Positions 17,207 to 26,196 of a DNA stretch of 64,000 nucleotides are shown piece by piece. Each line of letters opens with the position of its first letter. Position 1 is the first letter of the stretch. The notes beneath the pieces are model-generated. The model worked only from the letters and a program-made list of their open reading frames with translations. It ran no database searches and was not told the DNA's origin. The DNA comes from Caulobacter segnis (GTDB taxonomy: Bacteria; Pseudomonadota; Alphaproteobacteria; Caulobacterales; Caulobacteraceae). Where the stretch lies: assembly GCF_029543125.1 (NCBI RefSeq), contig NZ_JARQWW010000002.1:372001-436000 (forward strand). Reading direction: 5' to 3'. The position numbers and the translations under genes were made by a program.

Positions 17207-18346
17207 TTGAAGTGCGTGGACCTCTTTGCGGGAGCGGGCGGTTTCTCTCTGGCCGCTCGGCGGGCCGGCTTCGATATCCGACTCGCTGTGGAATACGATA
17301 AGGCCGCCGCCTCAACCTACCGTCGGAACCTCTGCGAGGGGCATCCCTCTTTGCGGTTGATCGACAAGTCGATACGCGAACTGTCGCCCAAGTCGCTCGC
17401 GGCCGAACTGTTCGACCAAGAGCGCTGTGATCTTCTTCTGGGCGGTCCGCCTTGCCAAGGTTTTTCGACCCACAGACTCAATGGCGCCGGTGTCGATGAC
17501 GAACGGAACGATCTGATCCACGTCTATTTCGAGTTCGTGCAAGCCTTCGCGCCGACGGCATTTCTCATGGAAAACGTGCCGGGGATGCTTTGGCCGCGGC
17601 ACGCGGCAGCCCTTGAGAGATTTTATACAGCGGCTGCGGATTCGAACTATCGGCTCCTCAACTCAGTCATACTCGACGCGCGCGACTATGGTCTCCCGCA
17701 GAGACGAAAGCGCGTCTTCATCCTTGGAGTGAAAAACGATCTCGATCTAGAAGGCTTCTCTTGGCCGCCGAGGGCGACTCACGGAAATCCCCAAAAGTGC
17801 GCGAAGGACGAGGCGCTGGCTCGCTGGGTGAACTGCAAGGGCGCATTTCGGGCGGCTGCTGAAAATGACGTCAACGACGTCCACATGTCGCACGGAGCGG
17901 CGTTGATCGAGGCCTTCAAGAGAACGCCGCCAAACGGGGGCAGCCGCGCGGATTCGGGCCGTGTTCTGCCGTGCCATGCGGATCACGACGGGCACAAGGA
18001 CGTTTACGGGCGCATCGACCCCGACCAGCCCGCGCCGACAATGACGACGGCTTGTATCAATCCGTCCAAAGGGCGGTTCGTGCACCCGACGCTGCATCAC
18101 GGCATTACAGTCCGACAGGCAGCGCGTATTCAAACGTTCCCCGACACGTTCATATTCGAAGGCGGTCTCATGGCTGCCGGTAAGCAGGTCGGTAACGCCG
18201 TCCCAGTCGCCTTGGGTCAAATTCTCATCGAGCACCTCAAGCCGCTGCTGCTTGCCGCCGGGGAGGCCTTTACGAAAAACGAGGCTGGCGACGAGTCTGC
18301 GGGGAGCCCGGCGGAAATCCATAAGGTTGAGGACGTTGCCGCGTGA
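17207..18346 (+). CDS. DNA (cytosine-5) methyltransferase
   Basis: 379 residues from a TTG at 17207, chosen because KCVDLFAGAGGFSLA is the standard first motif and starts at once; GAGAG lies just upstream. The catalytic motif PPCQGFS (Cys83), ENVPG, and QRRKRVFILGV (motif VIII) follow in order, and GNAVP near the end is motif X. It methylates cytosine C5 in a specific duplex sequence, which cannot be read from the sequence. Its stop overlaps the next gene's GTG by 4 bp, so it is translationally coupled to a double-GHKL ATPase, an uncommon partner for an ordinary type II modification enzyme. Base composition is less GC-rich than in the flanks, consistent with transfer. Confidence 0.95.
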   Translation: MKCVDLFAGAGGFSLAARRAGFDIRLAVEYDKAAASTYRRNLCEGHPSLRLIDKSIRELSPKSLAAELFDQERCDLLLGGPPCQGFSTHRLNGAGVDDERNDLIHVYFEFVQAFAPTAFLMENVPGMLWPRHAAALERFYTAAADSNYRLLNSVILDARDYGLPQRRKRVFILGVKNDLDLEGFSWPPRATHGNPQKCAKDEALARWVNCKGAFRAAAENDVNDVHMSHGAALIEAFKRTPPNGGSRADSGRVLPCHADHDGHKDVYGRIDPDQPAPTMTTACINPSKGRFVHPTLHHGITVRQAARIQTFPDTFIFEGGLMAAGKQVGNAVPVALGQILIEHLKPLLLAAGEAFTKNEAGDESAGSPAEIHKVEDVAA

Positions 18347-21327
18347 TCAGTACGGTCGCGTTTCAAACCAAGGCGAGAACGGTCGATCATCTTGGCCGCG
18401 AGCAGATCGCCGACTGCCCGACCGCGATTTCCGAACTTTGGAAGAATGCTTTCGACGCCTATGCCCGGACCGTGGCCCTAGACATTTACGGCGGTAGCGA
18501 TCCCGTCGCGGTAGTCAGCGACGACGGACACGGCATGAACCGGTTCGAGTTCGAAAATCGCTGGCTGGTCGTTGGTACTGAGTCGAAGGCTCTTTCGGAT
18601 CGAACGCCCCTTAGCGATCGAAACGGCCTTCAACTCCGACCCCGTCAGGGGCAAAAGGGGATCGGCCGCCTGTCTTGTGCGAACCTGGGCCCCATTCTCC
18701 TGCTCGTTTCGAAGCGACGAGAGACCCCCTTCGTCGCAGCACTTGTCGATTGGCGCTTGTTTGAAAACCCATTCCTGAATCTCGTCGATATTCAGGTCCC
18801 TGTGGCGGAGTTCGAGCATCGCGACGAGCTGCTACCGCTTCTCCCGCAATTGTCCACGGGCTTGGCGAGAAACGTTACGGGTGGGGAGGGCGAGGAAGCC
18901 CGCACCTTACGTCTGAGAGCGGCTTGGCAAGCCTACGATCGCCTTTTCGCTGAAGAACAGGAAGCGGGGATCTCGAACAAGATTGAACCGCCATCGCAGG
19001 CGATCCTAGATACGATCGCTCGCATCGATTTTTCTGAACGGCACCTGGGCCAATGGCCTGTCTGGTCCGGCGAGTGTGAGCACGGCACCGCGCTTGTGGT
19101 CGGCGACATCAACTACGATCTAAAGGTCGAGCTCGATGAGAAGCCGGCCGATTCGTCGGCGCGTGGAGCGTTGGATCGATTTTTCGAAACGCTGACCAGT
19201 TTCGTCGATCCCTTCGTAGATCTTGCCGATGCGAGGTCAGCGGCGGCGAAGTTGGAATTCGCTTACGCGGTTCGTGCCTGGGACGGTGCGGTGCCGCGCC
19301 TGATCGTCGGGGCCGAAAAGCAATTCGATCGCCGCACGCTCGATGGAATGGAGCATCTGCTCTTCGGTCGGATTGACGCCGACGGCGTGTTCACTGGAAA
19401 GGTCAAGGCGTTCGGAAACTGGATCGAAGGCGACTGCGTCATCGAGCCGCCCAAGGACTTGATCATTCCGCGGCGCGCTGACTCCGAGGTCGGTCCGTTC
19501 GAGATTTACGTAGCTTCCATGGAGTTCGTCCAACTCAATAGTTCGCTGCCGAAGGCCGAATTCGAGCGCTACAAAGCCCTAGCGGAAAAGTATTCGGGAT
19601 TTATGATTTTCCGAGATGGTTTGCGCGTGTTGCCATACGGTCGAGAAGACAACGATTTCTTCGAGATCGAATCACGGCGCAGTAAAAGCGCTGGCCGCGA
19701 GTTCTGGAACCACCGGCAAATGTTCGGCCGCCTGTCGATTCGGCGTGACCGTAATCCCAACCTCAAGGATAAGGCCGGCCGAGAGGGGTTGCTCGACAAC
19801 AGAGCGGCAAAAACGCTCAAGATCTTAGTTTCGAACGTGCTGATGACCTCTGCGCGCCGCTACTACGGGTCGGCGTCGGACTTTCGTGCGGAAATGCTGC
19901 CGCAACTCCAAGCTTCAAACCAAGCAGGCAGGGCATCTGAAGCGCGCAACAAGTTACGCCAACGCCAACGGAAAGAATTCCGATCGAAGCTGCAAGCGTA
20001 CGTGAAGGACGTTCCAAAACTCAACAGAGAGATGGAGGCCTTCGCCAGAAACATCCAAGTGCGAGACGAGAGCGACATTGCGGTCGCCCAGCAGCAGCTT
20101 GAAGCGTTTCGCGAGCGCATAAACGACTACAAGCTTCCCGGTGCTCCAAAAAATCTCGGGACGTTGGAGAGTGTTTTCGGCGATTATCGCGACTCCATGC
20201 GAGACGCGTCGGTCCTGGCAGCCGCGATCGCCGCGGATCTCGAAGCCAAGATCGAGCTGGTAAGCCCGGCGCAGCCGCGCGACTTGTTGGAGAAACAGAT
20301 CGCTCGCAACGCCGCGCAGATCCATCGCCGTATCCAAGGCTGGCGCAAATCGGTCGATACCCTGCAAAAGGCCGAGTTCGAGAGAATTCGTGAGCTCGTC
20401 GCCGAGCGGAATAAGGTCTTCCACGCCGAGGCACCGGCAATCTTAGCCCGGTTTGATCGAGGCGAGATCGGCTTCAGTGAGGCGGCCAAGTTGTTGGACC
20501 GTATGAAGTCGGACGTCGACTCCGCCAACGAGGACATGTTCGTCCCCTACATCGGCGCGCTCGAAAGCTTGAAGGAGAGCATTGATCTTGAGCATCTCGC
20601 CATGTTCGGCATGGAAGAGGTATCAGAGCTTCGGATGGAGCTCGAAAGGCTGAACGCGCTGGCGCAGCTTGGCATCGCTGTCGAGATCGTCGGCCACGAG
20701 CTCCAGGCCTACGACGACATCATCGGCGCGGCGCTCGCGAAGCTGCCGGCCGACGTACGCGAGACCAAGGCTGCCAAAGACATCGAATTTGGGTTCGACG
20801 GCCTGACGGATCAGCTCCGGTTCTTGTCGCCCCTGAGATTGGCGGGGCAGCGCATCCAGCGTTGGATTACGGGCGAAGAAGTATTCAAATACCTGAGTGA
20901 ATTCTTCAAGCTACACCTGTCTAAGGGGCAGATCGCTCTCGAAGCGACGTCGGATTTTCTTCAGTTCCGAGTGTTCGACCAGCAGTCGCGGTTGTTCCCG
21001 GTTTTCATCAACCTCGTGAACAACAGCATTTATTGGGTTGGCCTGGGTCAATCCGGCGAGCGTCGAATTCTACTGAGCGTAGTCGGTGACGAGGTCGCCG
21101 TCTCGGACAATGGACCGGGCGTTGACGCCGAGGACGTCGCTAATCTGTTCGGGCTGTTTTTCACGAGAAAGGCGCGCGGTGGGCGTGGGGTGGGTCTCTA
21201 CCTTTCGCGCGCCAACTTGGCCGCTGGCGGGCACCGGATCCGCTACGAGGTCGACGGAGGCAACAGGCCGTTGCCTGGTGCCAACTTCCTCATCGCGTTC
21301 AAAGGGGCGCAATTCAATGCCGGGTAA
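18343..21327 (+). CDS. Double-GHKL ATPase (MORC-like N-domain, kinase-like C-domain)
   Basis: 994 residues. An N-terminal Bergerat ATP-binding fold is complete: SELWKNAFDAY (Glu31, Asn35, Asp38), DDGHGM (60-65) and GQKGIGRLSCANLG (103-116), the HSP90/MutL/MORC style. A long middle part (about 500-780) is charged and helical, probably coiled coil. Around 785 there is an H-box-like VGHELQAYDD; then a second ATP-binding domain with NLVNNSIYW (about 887-895), DNGPGV (from 922) and FFTRKARGGRGVGLYLSR, as in histidine kinases. It overlaps the methyltransferase by 4 bp and the receiver gene by 11 bp. Role unknown; a kinase for the next protein's receiver and a DNA- or phage-sensing ATPase are both plausible. 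GHKL ATPases linked to restriction-modification genes are known (MORC-like families). Confidence 0.9.
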   Translation: MISTVAFQTKARTVDHLGREQIADCPTAISELWKNAFDAYARTVALDIYGGSDPVAVVSDDGHGMNRFEFENRWLVVGTESKALSDRTPLSDRNGLQLRPRQGQKGIGRLSCANLGPILLLVSKRRETPFVAALVDWRLFENPFLNLVDIQVPVAEFEHRDELLPLLPQLSTGLARNVTGGEGEEARTLRLRAAWQAYDRLFAEEQEAGISNKIEPPSQAILDTIARIDFSERHLGQWPVWSGECEHGTALVVGDINYDLKVELDEKPADSSARGALDRFFETLTSFVDPFVDLADARSAAAKLEFAYAVRAWDGAVPRLIVGAEKQFDRRTLDGMEHLLFGRIDADGVFTGKVKAFGNWIEGDCVIEPPKDLIIPRRADSEVGPFEIYVASMEFVQLNSSLPKAEFERYKALAEKYSGFMIFRDGLRVLPYGREDNDFFEIESRRSKSAGREFWNHRQMFGRLSIRRDRNPNLKDKAGREGLLDNRAAKTLKILVSNVLMTSARRYYGSASDFRAEMLPQLQASNQAGRASEARNKLRQRQRKEFRSKLQAYVKDVPKLNREMEAFARNIQVRDESDIAVAQQQLEAFRERINDYKLPGAPKNLGTLESVFGDYRDSMRDASVLAAAIAADLEAKIELVSPAQPRDLLEKQIARNAAQIHRRIQGWRKSVDTLQKAEFERIRELVAERNKVFHAEAPAILARFDRGEIGFSEAAKLLDRMKSDVDSANEDMFVPYIGALESLKESIDLEHLAMFGMEEVSELRMELERLNALAQLGIAVEIVGHELQAYDDIIGAALAKLPADVRETKAAKDIEFGFDGLTDQLRFLSPLRLAGQRIQRWITGEEVFKYLSEFFKLHLSKGQIALEATSDFLQFRVFDQQSRLFPVFINLVNNSIYWVGLGQSGERRILLSVVGDEVAVSDNGPGVDAEDVANLFGLFFTRKARGGRGVGLYLSRANLAAGGHRIRYEVDGGNRPLPGANFLIAFKGAQFNAG

Positions 21328-23092
21328 GCACTATTCGGAGTTCGTCGAAGAGGCGTTCATCGCGCCCATTCGGTCTGTACTGATCGTCGACGACGACTAT
21401 CCGACGTTTGATGAAATGCTAAGTGCGGAGATTGATCGAGCTCAGCACAAGGAGCCGCCGAGGACGAAAAGTTGGTACAGCCGCCCGGAGCGGATCAAGA
21501 AAGTAATTTCCCGTTTTAGGGAGCCGCAGCGGCCTCTACTCGTCGATATTCACGATGGATCCAACGTGACATCCGGGGAGGAGATCGAGATCGCCTCCCA
21601 TCTGCATCAATCCGATCTGCTCGTTCTTGATTTCGAGCTGGACAAAACAAAAGAGCATGACGGTACGCTCGCTATAGAGATCGTGCGGAGGCTGACGAAA
21701 AACAATCACTTTAATCTTGTGGTCGTGCACACGAGCGAGAAGCTGGACTTGGTATTCCGTCAGGTCCTTTTTGCGCTGCTCGGCGTGCGGGGCGAGTTTA
21801 GTGACGGCGCAAACAAGGAGCGAGCCCAAGCGCTTCTATTCAAACTGGACGGATTAAACGACGAGGATGCCGCAGGGGATAAAGCTGAGCTGGTTACGGA
21901 GCTCATGACTAGTGTTGGCGTCGACGAGTACCTCTACGCACGGCTCATCGGCGACAAGTACATCGATGCCGTCATTGCCGGTCGAGGCGCCTTTGCACGA
22001 TTCAAACAAGCCGCCGACGGGCTAGGCTTAGCCAAGGGCGAGTTGAAAGTCCTTGCACGCCATTTCTTGTCGGAGATCGAGGCGAAGGTTTCTGAGGAGC
22101 TCAGCGAAAAAACGATCGCGCGCTCTTGGAGCGGCGACGCGATCAAATACATCGCTTGCGATTCTGTCTTCGTAGCCTTTTCCGAAAAAGGCGACGATGA
22201 CGACCTGCTTGCGGACCTTCTGGCCAGTCTGAATGTTTGGAAACCACAGCCGTCGCATCTGTTTTTGGCAAAGCTACGTGCGGAGATGGACGAGCGGGGC
22301 GTGCTTGCGCAGGAGGCGGTATTGAGCAATCGCCACGCACTGGCGCACTGGTACCATCGCCTGCTCGAAGCGGACGGTGAAAAGCGTCGTTGGATGATTT
22401 CCGAGAGCGTCGCCCGGCATTCGGAGCAGTTGCTCGCCGGCATTCTTCCCGAGGTCGACAGGTTTGCGACGCGCCTTGTCGGAAAAGAAAGCGGCTCCGG
22501 GCCTGCCCTTGATATCTGCGACGCTCACTTCAAGGTCGATCTCGCCAACGAAAAAGAAAAGCTACTGTCCGAGCGTGAACACAATGCCTACGTCAGCAGC
22601 AAAGCACCGACCGGTTGGCATCTGACAACCGGCCATGTTTTTATGGTGGGGGACGAGTATTGGGTCTGCGTATCGCCAGCTTGCGACACGGTCCCGTCTC
22701 AGCTTTCCTCTGCAAAAATCGACGTGTACGGTGATCGCTTGCCCTTTATGGCGGTAAAGCTTCACCCCGTAAAAAAAGAGAAAAAAATCGAGGACGTTCA
22801 GACGAATAGGTATATTTTCCTCCGTCTTGACGGCGAGGTGAGGGCGTTTTGCTACAACGACCCTTCAAGCGACGACGCCGCCCCGTCTTGGTACAATCTC
22901 TTGGCTGACAACAAGGGTGTCTTTGGAAAGAATTTCGCCTTTAAGGTATTTCTTCCGAAGAGGACGTCCAGAAAAGTCACCTACAGCGTGGAAACGGCGC
23001 GAGTGGTATCTCAGTTGAGATATGAATACGCTCTGAACTTTGTTCAGCGCCTAGGCGGCACGATGACGAGGATTGGCCTAGACTACGTCTAG
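21317..23092 (+). CDS. Receiver-domain protein with large unknown C-terminal region
   Basis: 591 residues from ATG 21317, overlapping the upstream stop by 11 bp. The N-terminus is receiver-like: VLIVDDDYPTF (acid triad Asp25-27), LLVLDFELDKT (Asp105 as the phospho-acceptor candidate) and NLVVVHTSE. About 50 residues are inserted between the first strand and the usual second helix. The C-terminal ~400 residues are not a recognised output domain; GWHLTTGHVFMVGDEYWVCVSPACDT is a distinctive conserved-looking stretch. The paired kinase-like ATPase upstream suggests phosphotransfer to Asp105. The effector activity, if any, cannot be assigned. Confidence 0.85.
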   Translation: MPGKHYSEFVEEAFIAPIRSVLIVDDDYPTFDEMLSAEIDRAQHKEPPRTKSWYSRPERIKKVISRFREPQRPLLVDIHDGSNVTSGEEIEIASHLHQSDLLVLDFELDKTKEHDGTLAIEIVRRLTKNNHFNLVVVHTSEKLDLVFRQVLFALLGVRGEFSDGANKERAQALLFKLDGLNDEDAAGDKAELVTELMTSVGVDEYLYARLIGDKYIDAVIAGRGAFARFKQAADGLGLAKGELKVLARHFLSEIEAKVSEELSEKTIARSWSGDAIKYIACDSVFVAFSEKGDDDDLLADLLASLNVWKPQPSHLFLAKLRAEMDERGVLAQEAVLSNRHALAHWYHRLLEADGEKRRWMISESVARHSEQLLAGILPEVDRFATRLVGKESGSGPALDICDAHFKVDLANEKEKLLSEREHNAYVSSKAPTGWHLTTGHVFMVGDEYWVCVSPACDTVPSQLSSAKIDVYGDRLPFMAVKLHPVKKEKKIEDVQTNRYIFLRLDGEVRAFCYNDPSSDDAAPSWYNLLADNKGVFGKNFAFKVFLPKRTSRKVTYSVETARVVSQLRYEYALNFVQRLGGTMTRIGLDYV

Positions 23093-23212
23093 GTCCGACG
23101 TCGAAAGATAGATCGACTTTCAGGTTCCCGGCTAGAGAGGCAAGCTGACCTTCAGAATCCATCGTTTCGCCGTGAGGAGGAATGCCGTTTGGCGTCCGTA
23201 AACGGCTCGAAT

Positions 23213-24892
23213 TCAAATCTTGACGATGGGCCAAAGCCCTGGAACCAAACCGGCGAACTCGGCTTGTCTGACTGCAATCCGATCTTCCGTCCATTCGTCA
23301 TAGCTGACCAGTTCCCTGGTCATGGCAATCTCAGACTTCGCATAGTACGGCTTCTTGGCGGCGAAGACGCCGTTACGAATTCCGGAGTTGATGCGCTTGT
23401 CGAGAAGGGACAGGTTGCCCAGCCTGTTTACTAACCGCTCGTGGTTAGCCCAGCGCTGCCCTGCACCAGGCGTCTGAGGATAGATGTGCTCGACGTGGAC
23501 CTTGGAAGGTGGGTTCACTGTCAATTCCTCGGTACCCCTCTTAGCCAGTTCGATCCGGTGCAGAAGGTATCGGCGAGGACCGTTCTGCGTCAGGCTCAAA
23601 CGCTCGAACCTGTTGCGAACGTCATCATCAGTTAAGGCACCGTCTGCCAAAGCGGCGCATAATTGCGCCAGTGATGCGTGCCCTCGAAGATCGCGCGCGC
23701 CCCTGTGAAAGCGGTTTTCAAGGACGCTGTTTTCGATGCCGCCAATGATCCCGTCTCGGGTGTAGATGTTGAGCAGGGCGGTCAATGCCGTGGTGATCTC
23801 CTCGCCCTTGAGCGTGCCAAAGATGCTGAGAATCGCAGGGTAAAGGATGGAGGCACCGGCGCCGACGGAGTCGATGGCGGACAGAATGTCAGCGTCCGTT
23901 TCGGTATCAGCCTCGGCATTCTTGATGCGACGATAAAGCTTCGCCGCGTCGCTCAACTCGGCAGATAGCCCTGCGGAGTCGATGTTTTGCTGCTCGATGA
24001 CGGATTTGACCTCGCGATACAAGCTTTGGGTCTTCACGTCGCCATGCTTTGAAATCCAGTAGTGGCGCAGGAACGCCTTAATCTCTGAGTCCGTGTCAAA
24101 CGCGATCACATCTTCCCATCGGGCCACCACATCGGGCCTTTGCCCCTCTGGGGTGCGACGGATGACGAAGTTTCGCAGTAGGTCCGGCGTCGACAAGCCG
24201 ATACCCCGATCATTGAGTGTCTCGAATACCTCGGCAGCCTTGTTCTCATTGTCCGAATAGGCTGCGATGACTGTGAAATGGTTTGCCAGAATATCGACCA
24301 ACCGCCGCAGCCAGTCTGCCTTTTCCTCGGGCTGCATTCCCCTGGTTCGATCCTCAATGACGCGCAGGAAATAGGCGCGTGCGCCCTTGATCATGTGATG
24401 CGATGCGTATTGGGGCACGGGCTCGACATAGCCATCCTCCCGCGCGACCGAAATTAAACGCTTGAAGAAGTCGCGATCATAGACGTTCAGTTGAAGCTTA
24501 TTGATCACGTCCTTCTTGATCGCATCATATGCGCAAAGATAGTTGTCTTGGAGATATGCTGACAGCTTGTCGTCGAGGCCATTTAGCGTGTCACGGATTG
24601 CCGAAAGCAGGATTGAGCAAGTGGCCAATCGCTGTTGGCCATCAAGCAGAAGAAGGCGTTGATCTGCCGCGTTCACGAGAACCAGAGATCCGAAAAAATA
24701 TTCTTCCGTAATCCGCGTTCCGACGCGGTCGGAAAACAAGGTCAGGTCATTCCAGAGCGTTTCGACGTGTTCAATGCGCCAGCTATAGTTCCGCTGCCAA
24801 TCGGGAACGACAATTGCTGGATTGGTCAAAGCCAGCAAATCCCCAATCGACTGTTTCTCCGGGTGATAGGACTGAGCTACGACGCCTGCCAT
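23213..24892 (-). CDS. GmrSD-type DUF262/DUF1524 restriction protein
   Basis: 559 residues. The N-terminal DUF262 half has DWQRNYSW and LLLLDGQQRLAT (the ParB-like nucleotide-hydrolysing DGQQR motif) and EVFETLNDRGIGLS. The C-terminal DUF1524 half has the HNH-type motif VHVEHIYPQTPG (His) with NRLGNLSLLDKRINS and KKPYYAKS. This is the single-chain GmrSD arrangement known from type IV restriction, where NTP-driven cleavage targets modified (for example glucosylated hydroxymethylcytosine) phage DNA. It is convergent with the receiver gene, 120 bp away, so it forms its own unit in the same defence block. Confidence 0.93.
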   Translation of the reverse strand: MAGVVAQSYHPEKQSIGDLLALTNPAIVVPDWQRNYSWRIEHVETLWNDLTLFSDRVGTRITEEYFFGSLVLVNAADQRLLLLDGQQRLATCSILLSAIRDTLNGLDDKLSAYLQDNYLCAYDAIKKDVINKLQLNVYDRDFFKRLISVAREDGYVEPVPQYASHHMIKGARAYFLRVIEDRTRGMQPEEKADWLRRLVDILANHFTVIAAYSDNENKAAEVFETLNDRGIGLSTPDLLRNFVIRRTPEGQRPDVVARWEDVIAFDTDSEIKAFLRHYWISKHGDVKTQSLYREVKSVIEQQNIDSAGLSAELSDAAKLYRRIKNAEADTETDADILSAIDSVGAGASILYPAILSIFGTLKGEEITTALTALLNIYTRDGIIGGIENSVLENRFHRGARDLRGHASLAQLCAALADGALTDDDVRNRFERLSLTQNGPRRYLLHRIELAKRGTEELTVNPPSKVHVEHIYPQTPGAGQRWANHERLVNRLGNLSLLDKRINSGIRNGVFAAKKPYYAKSEIAMTRELVSYDEWTEDRIAVRQAEFAGLVPGLWPIVKI

Positions 24893-25055
24893 GTTCCGCT
24901 CCCTGAAATCGTGACCGATTTGATTATTCGCGGTAGCGACGGGCCGCCTCTTTTGACCGCCAACGTAGGGTACCTATCTTGGCCGCGTCGGCCAACGTCC
25001 GGCTTCCGGACAGGCCCCAGAGTCTGCAAGCGGCGCAAGCGGTAACTGACTGAAG

Positions 25056-25946
25056 ATGTTGTTATCGCTAGTCTCGATGGTCATGGCATTGAGTCTCGTC
25101 ATTGATAGCAACATGCTTCAGTCGCTGGCGTTGCGCGCCTTCCTTGCCGCCGACGCCGACAACATCGCTGTATTGCCAGACTATATCGGGTTCGAGATCT
25201 ACAAGACGCAGTCGCTGGCGGGACTGGCCGCTGCGTTTTCGGTGATCGGCAATTTCCCCGACCAAGTGACAGTGCTGCGGTCTTGGGGCGAGATCGCGCT
25301 GATCGACGAGCTATGTCCCGAACTCGTCTCCCGCATGCAGGTTGAAGACGTACCTGCCGGCATTCGCCGTATGGCCGAGGAGCTGGCGGCGCTGGACGGC
25401 GATGAGACCGGCGCCTCCGACGCGTTGCGGGAACACTGGGCAGCCGCCGCATCCCAGGCAGAGGACATGCTGCTGGGCGCCGACGATATTGCCGTCTCGC
25501 TTCCGGAAATCGCGGAGACATTCACGCTGGCCGAACTCCGTCTCTGCCGGGTGAACGGCCGCTACACGGACGATATGTTCGCCAAAATCTACGGCGCTGC
25601 GGACGAGCTCTACGAACAAGCAGCCGAGGGACTAGGTGCGGTTGTTCGTCGGGAGCGGTCGCGGGCCCGCTACGACTCCTATCTTTACCGCCAAGGCCTC
25701 GTGACGATCATTTACGCCCTGGGGTGGATCCGAGAGGGAAGCCGGCCGCCGAAGCGGCTCGACAGGGTGCGGAACGATGTCATCGACATGCAGTTCGCCG
25801 TGTACGCCACGTACTTCTCCGGTCTCCTTACCGAGGACAAAAAGGCTGGCTGGCTGTACGAAAACCTCCGGCGGGCGCTCAGGTCGGTCTATGACAACGA
25901 TGGCTTGGCTTGGCCAGCTCCGCCAAACCCCTGGTGGGAAGAATGA
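25056..25946 (+). CDS. PIN-like domain protein
   Basis: 296 residues. The start LSLVIDSNMLQS, acids in the central region, and RNDVIDMQFAVYATYFSGLL with TEDKKAGWLYENLR resemble the first and last acidic clusters of PIN-like nucleases. The protein is twice the length of VapC toxins, with a helical middle. ATGs at 25056, 25077 and 25083 are all possible. The gene is divergent from the GmrSD gene across 163 bp. A nuclease role in defence is inferred from fold pattern and neighbourhood. Confidence 0.7.
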   Translation: MLLSLVSMVMALSLVIDSNMLQSLALRAFLAADADNIAVLPDYIGFEIYKTQSLAGLAAAFSVIGNFPDQVTVLRSWGEIALIDELCPELVSRMQVEDVPAGIRRMAEELAALDGDETGASDALREHWAAAASQAEDMLLGADDIAVSLPEIAETFTLAELRLCRVNGRYTDDMFAKIYGAADELYEQAAEGLGAVVRRERSRARYDSYLYRQGLVTIIYALGWIREGSRPPKRLDRVRNDVIDMQFAVYATYFSGLLTEDKKAGWLYENLRRALRSVYDNDGLAWPAPPNPWWEE

Positions 25947-26196
25947 AGTCGGCCGCCGTGATCGCGGCTGAGTTTCTCAACTGTGCTCGTCGCGCAGTGA
26001 GCCCAGCGGCCGCTCGTCGGCATGATGTTGTGTCCGCTCGTGGCGCACCCTTGCCGCTCGTTGACGAGCTGGCCGCACTCGTTGCGAACGGCAAGTTTTA
26101 GCCAAGTACCAATGACCGCTAGTGGCGCATCTTTGACTCCGCTGCCAAGGGCCACGGCATCCCAAGAACGATCGTTTACATGAAGCGCCAGCACGC

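Noticed and set aside
25947-26196. Short plus-strand frame after the PIN-like gene
   Set aside because: Continues from inside the PIN-like gene in another frame, lacks a ribosome binding site and matches no family I recognise.
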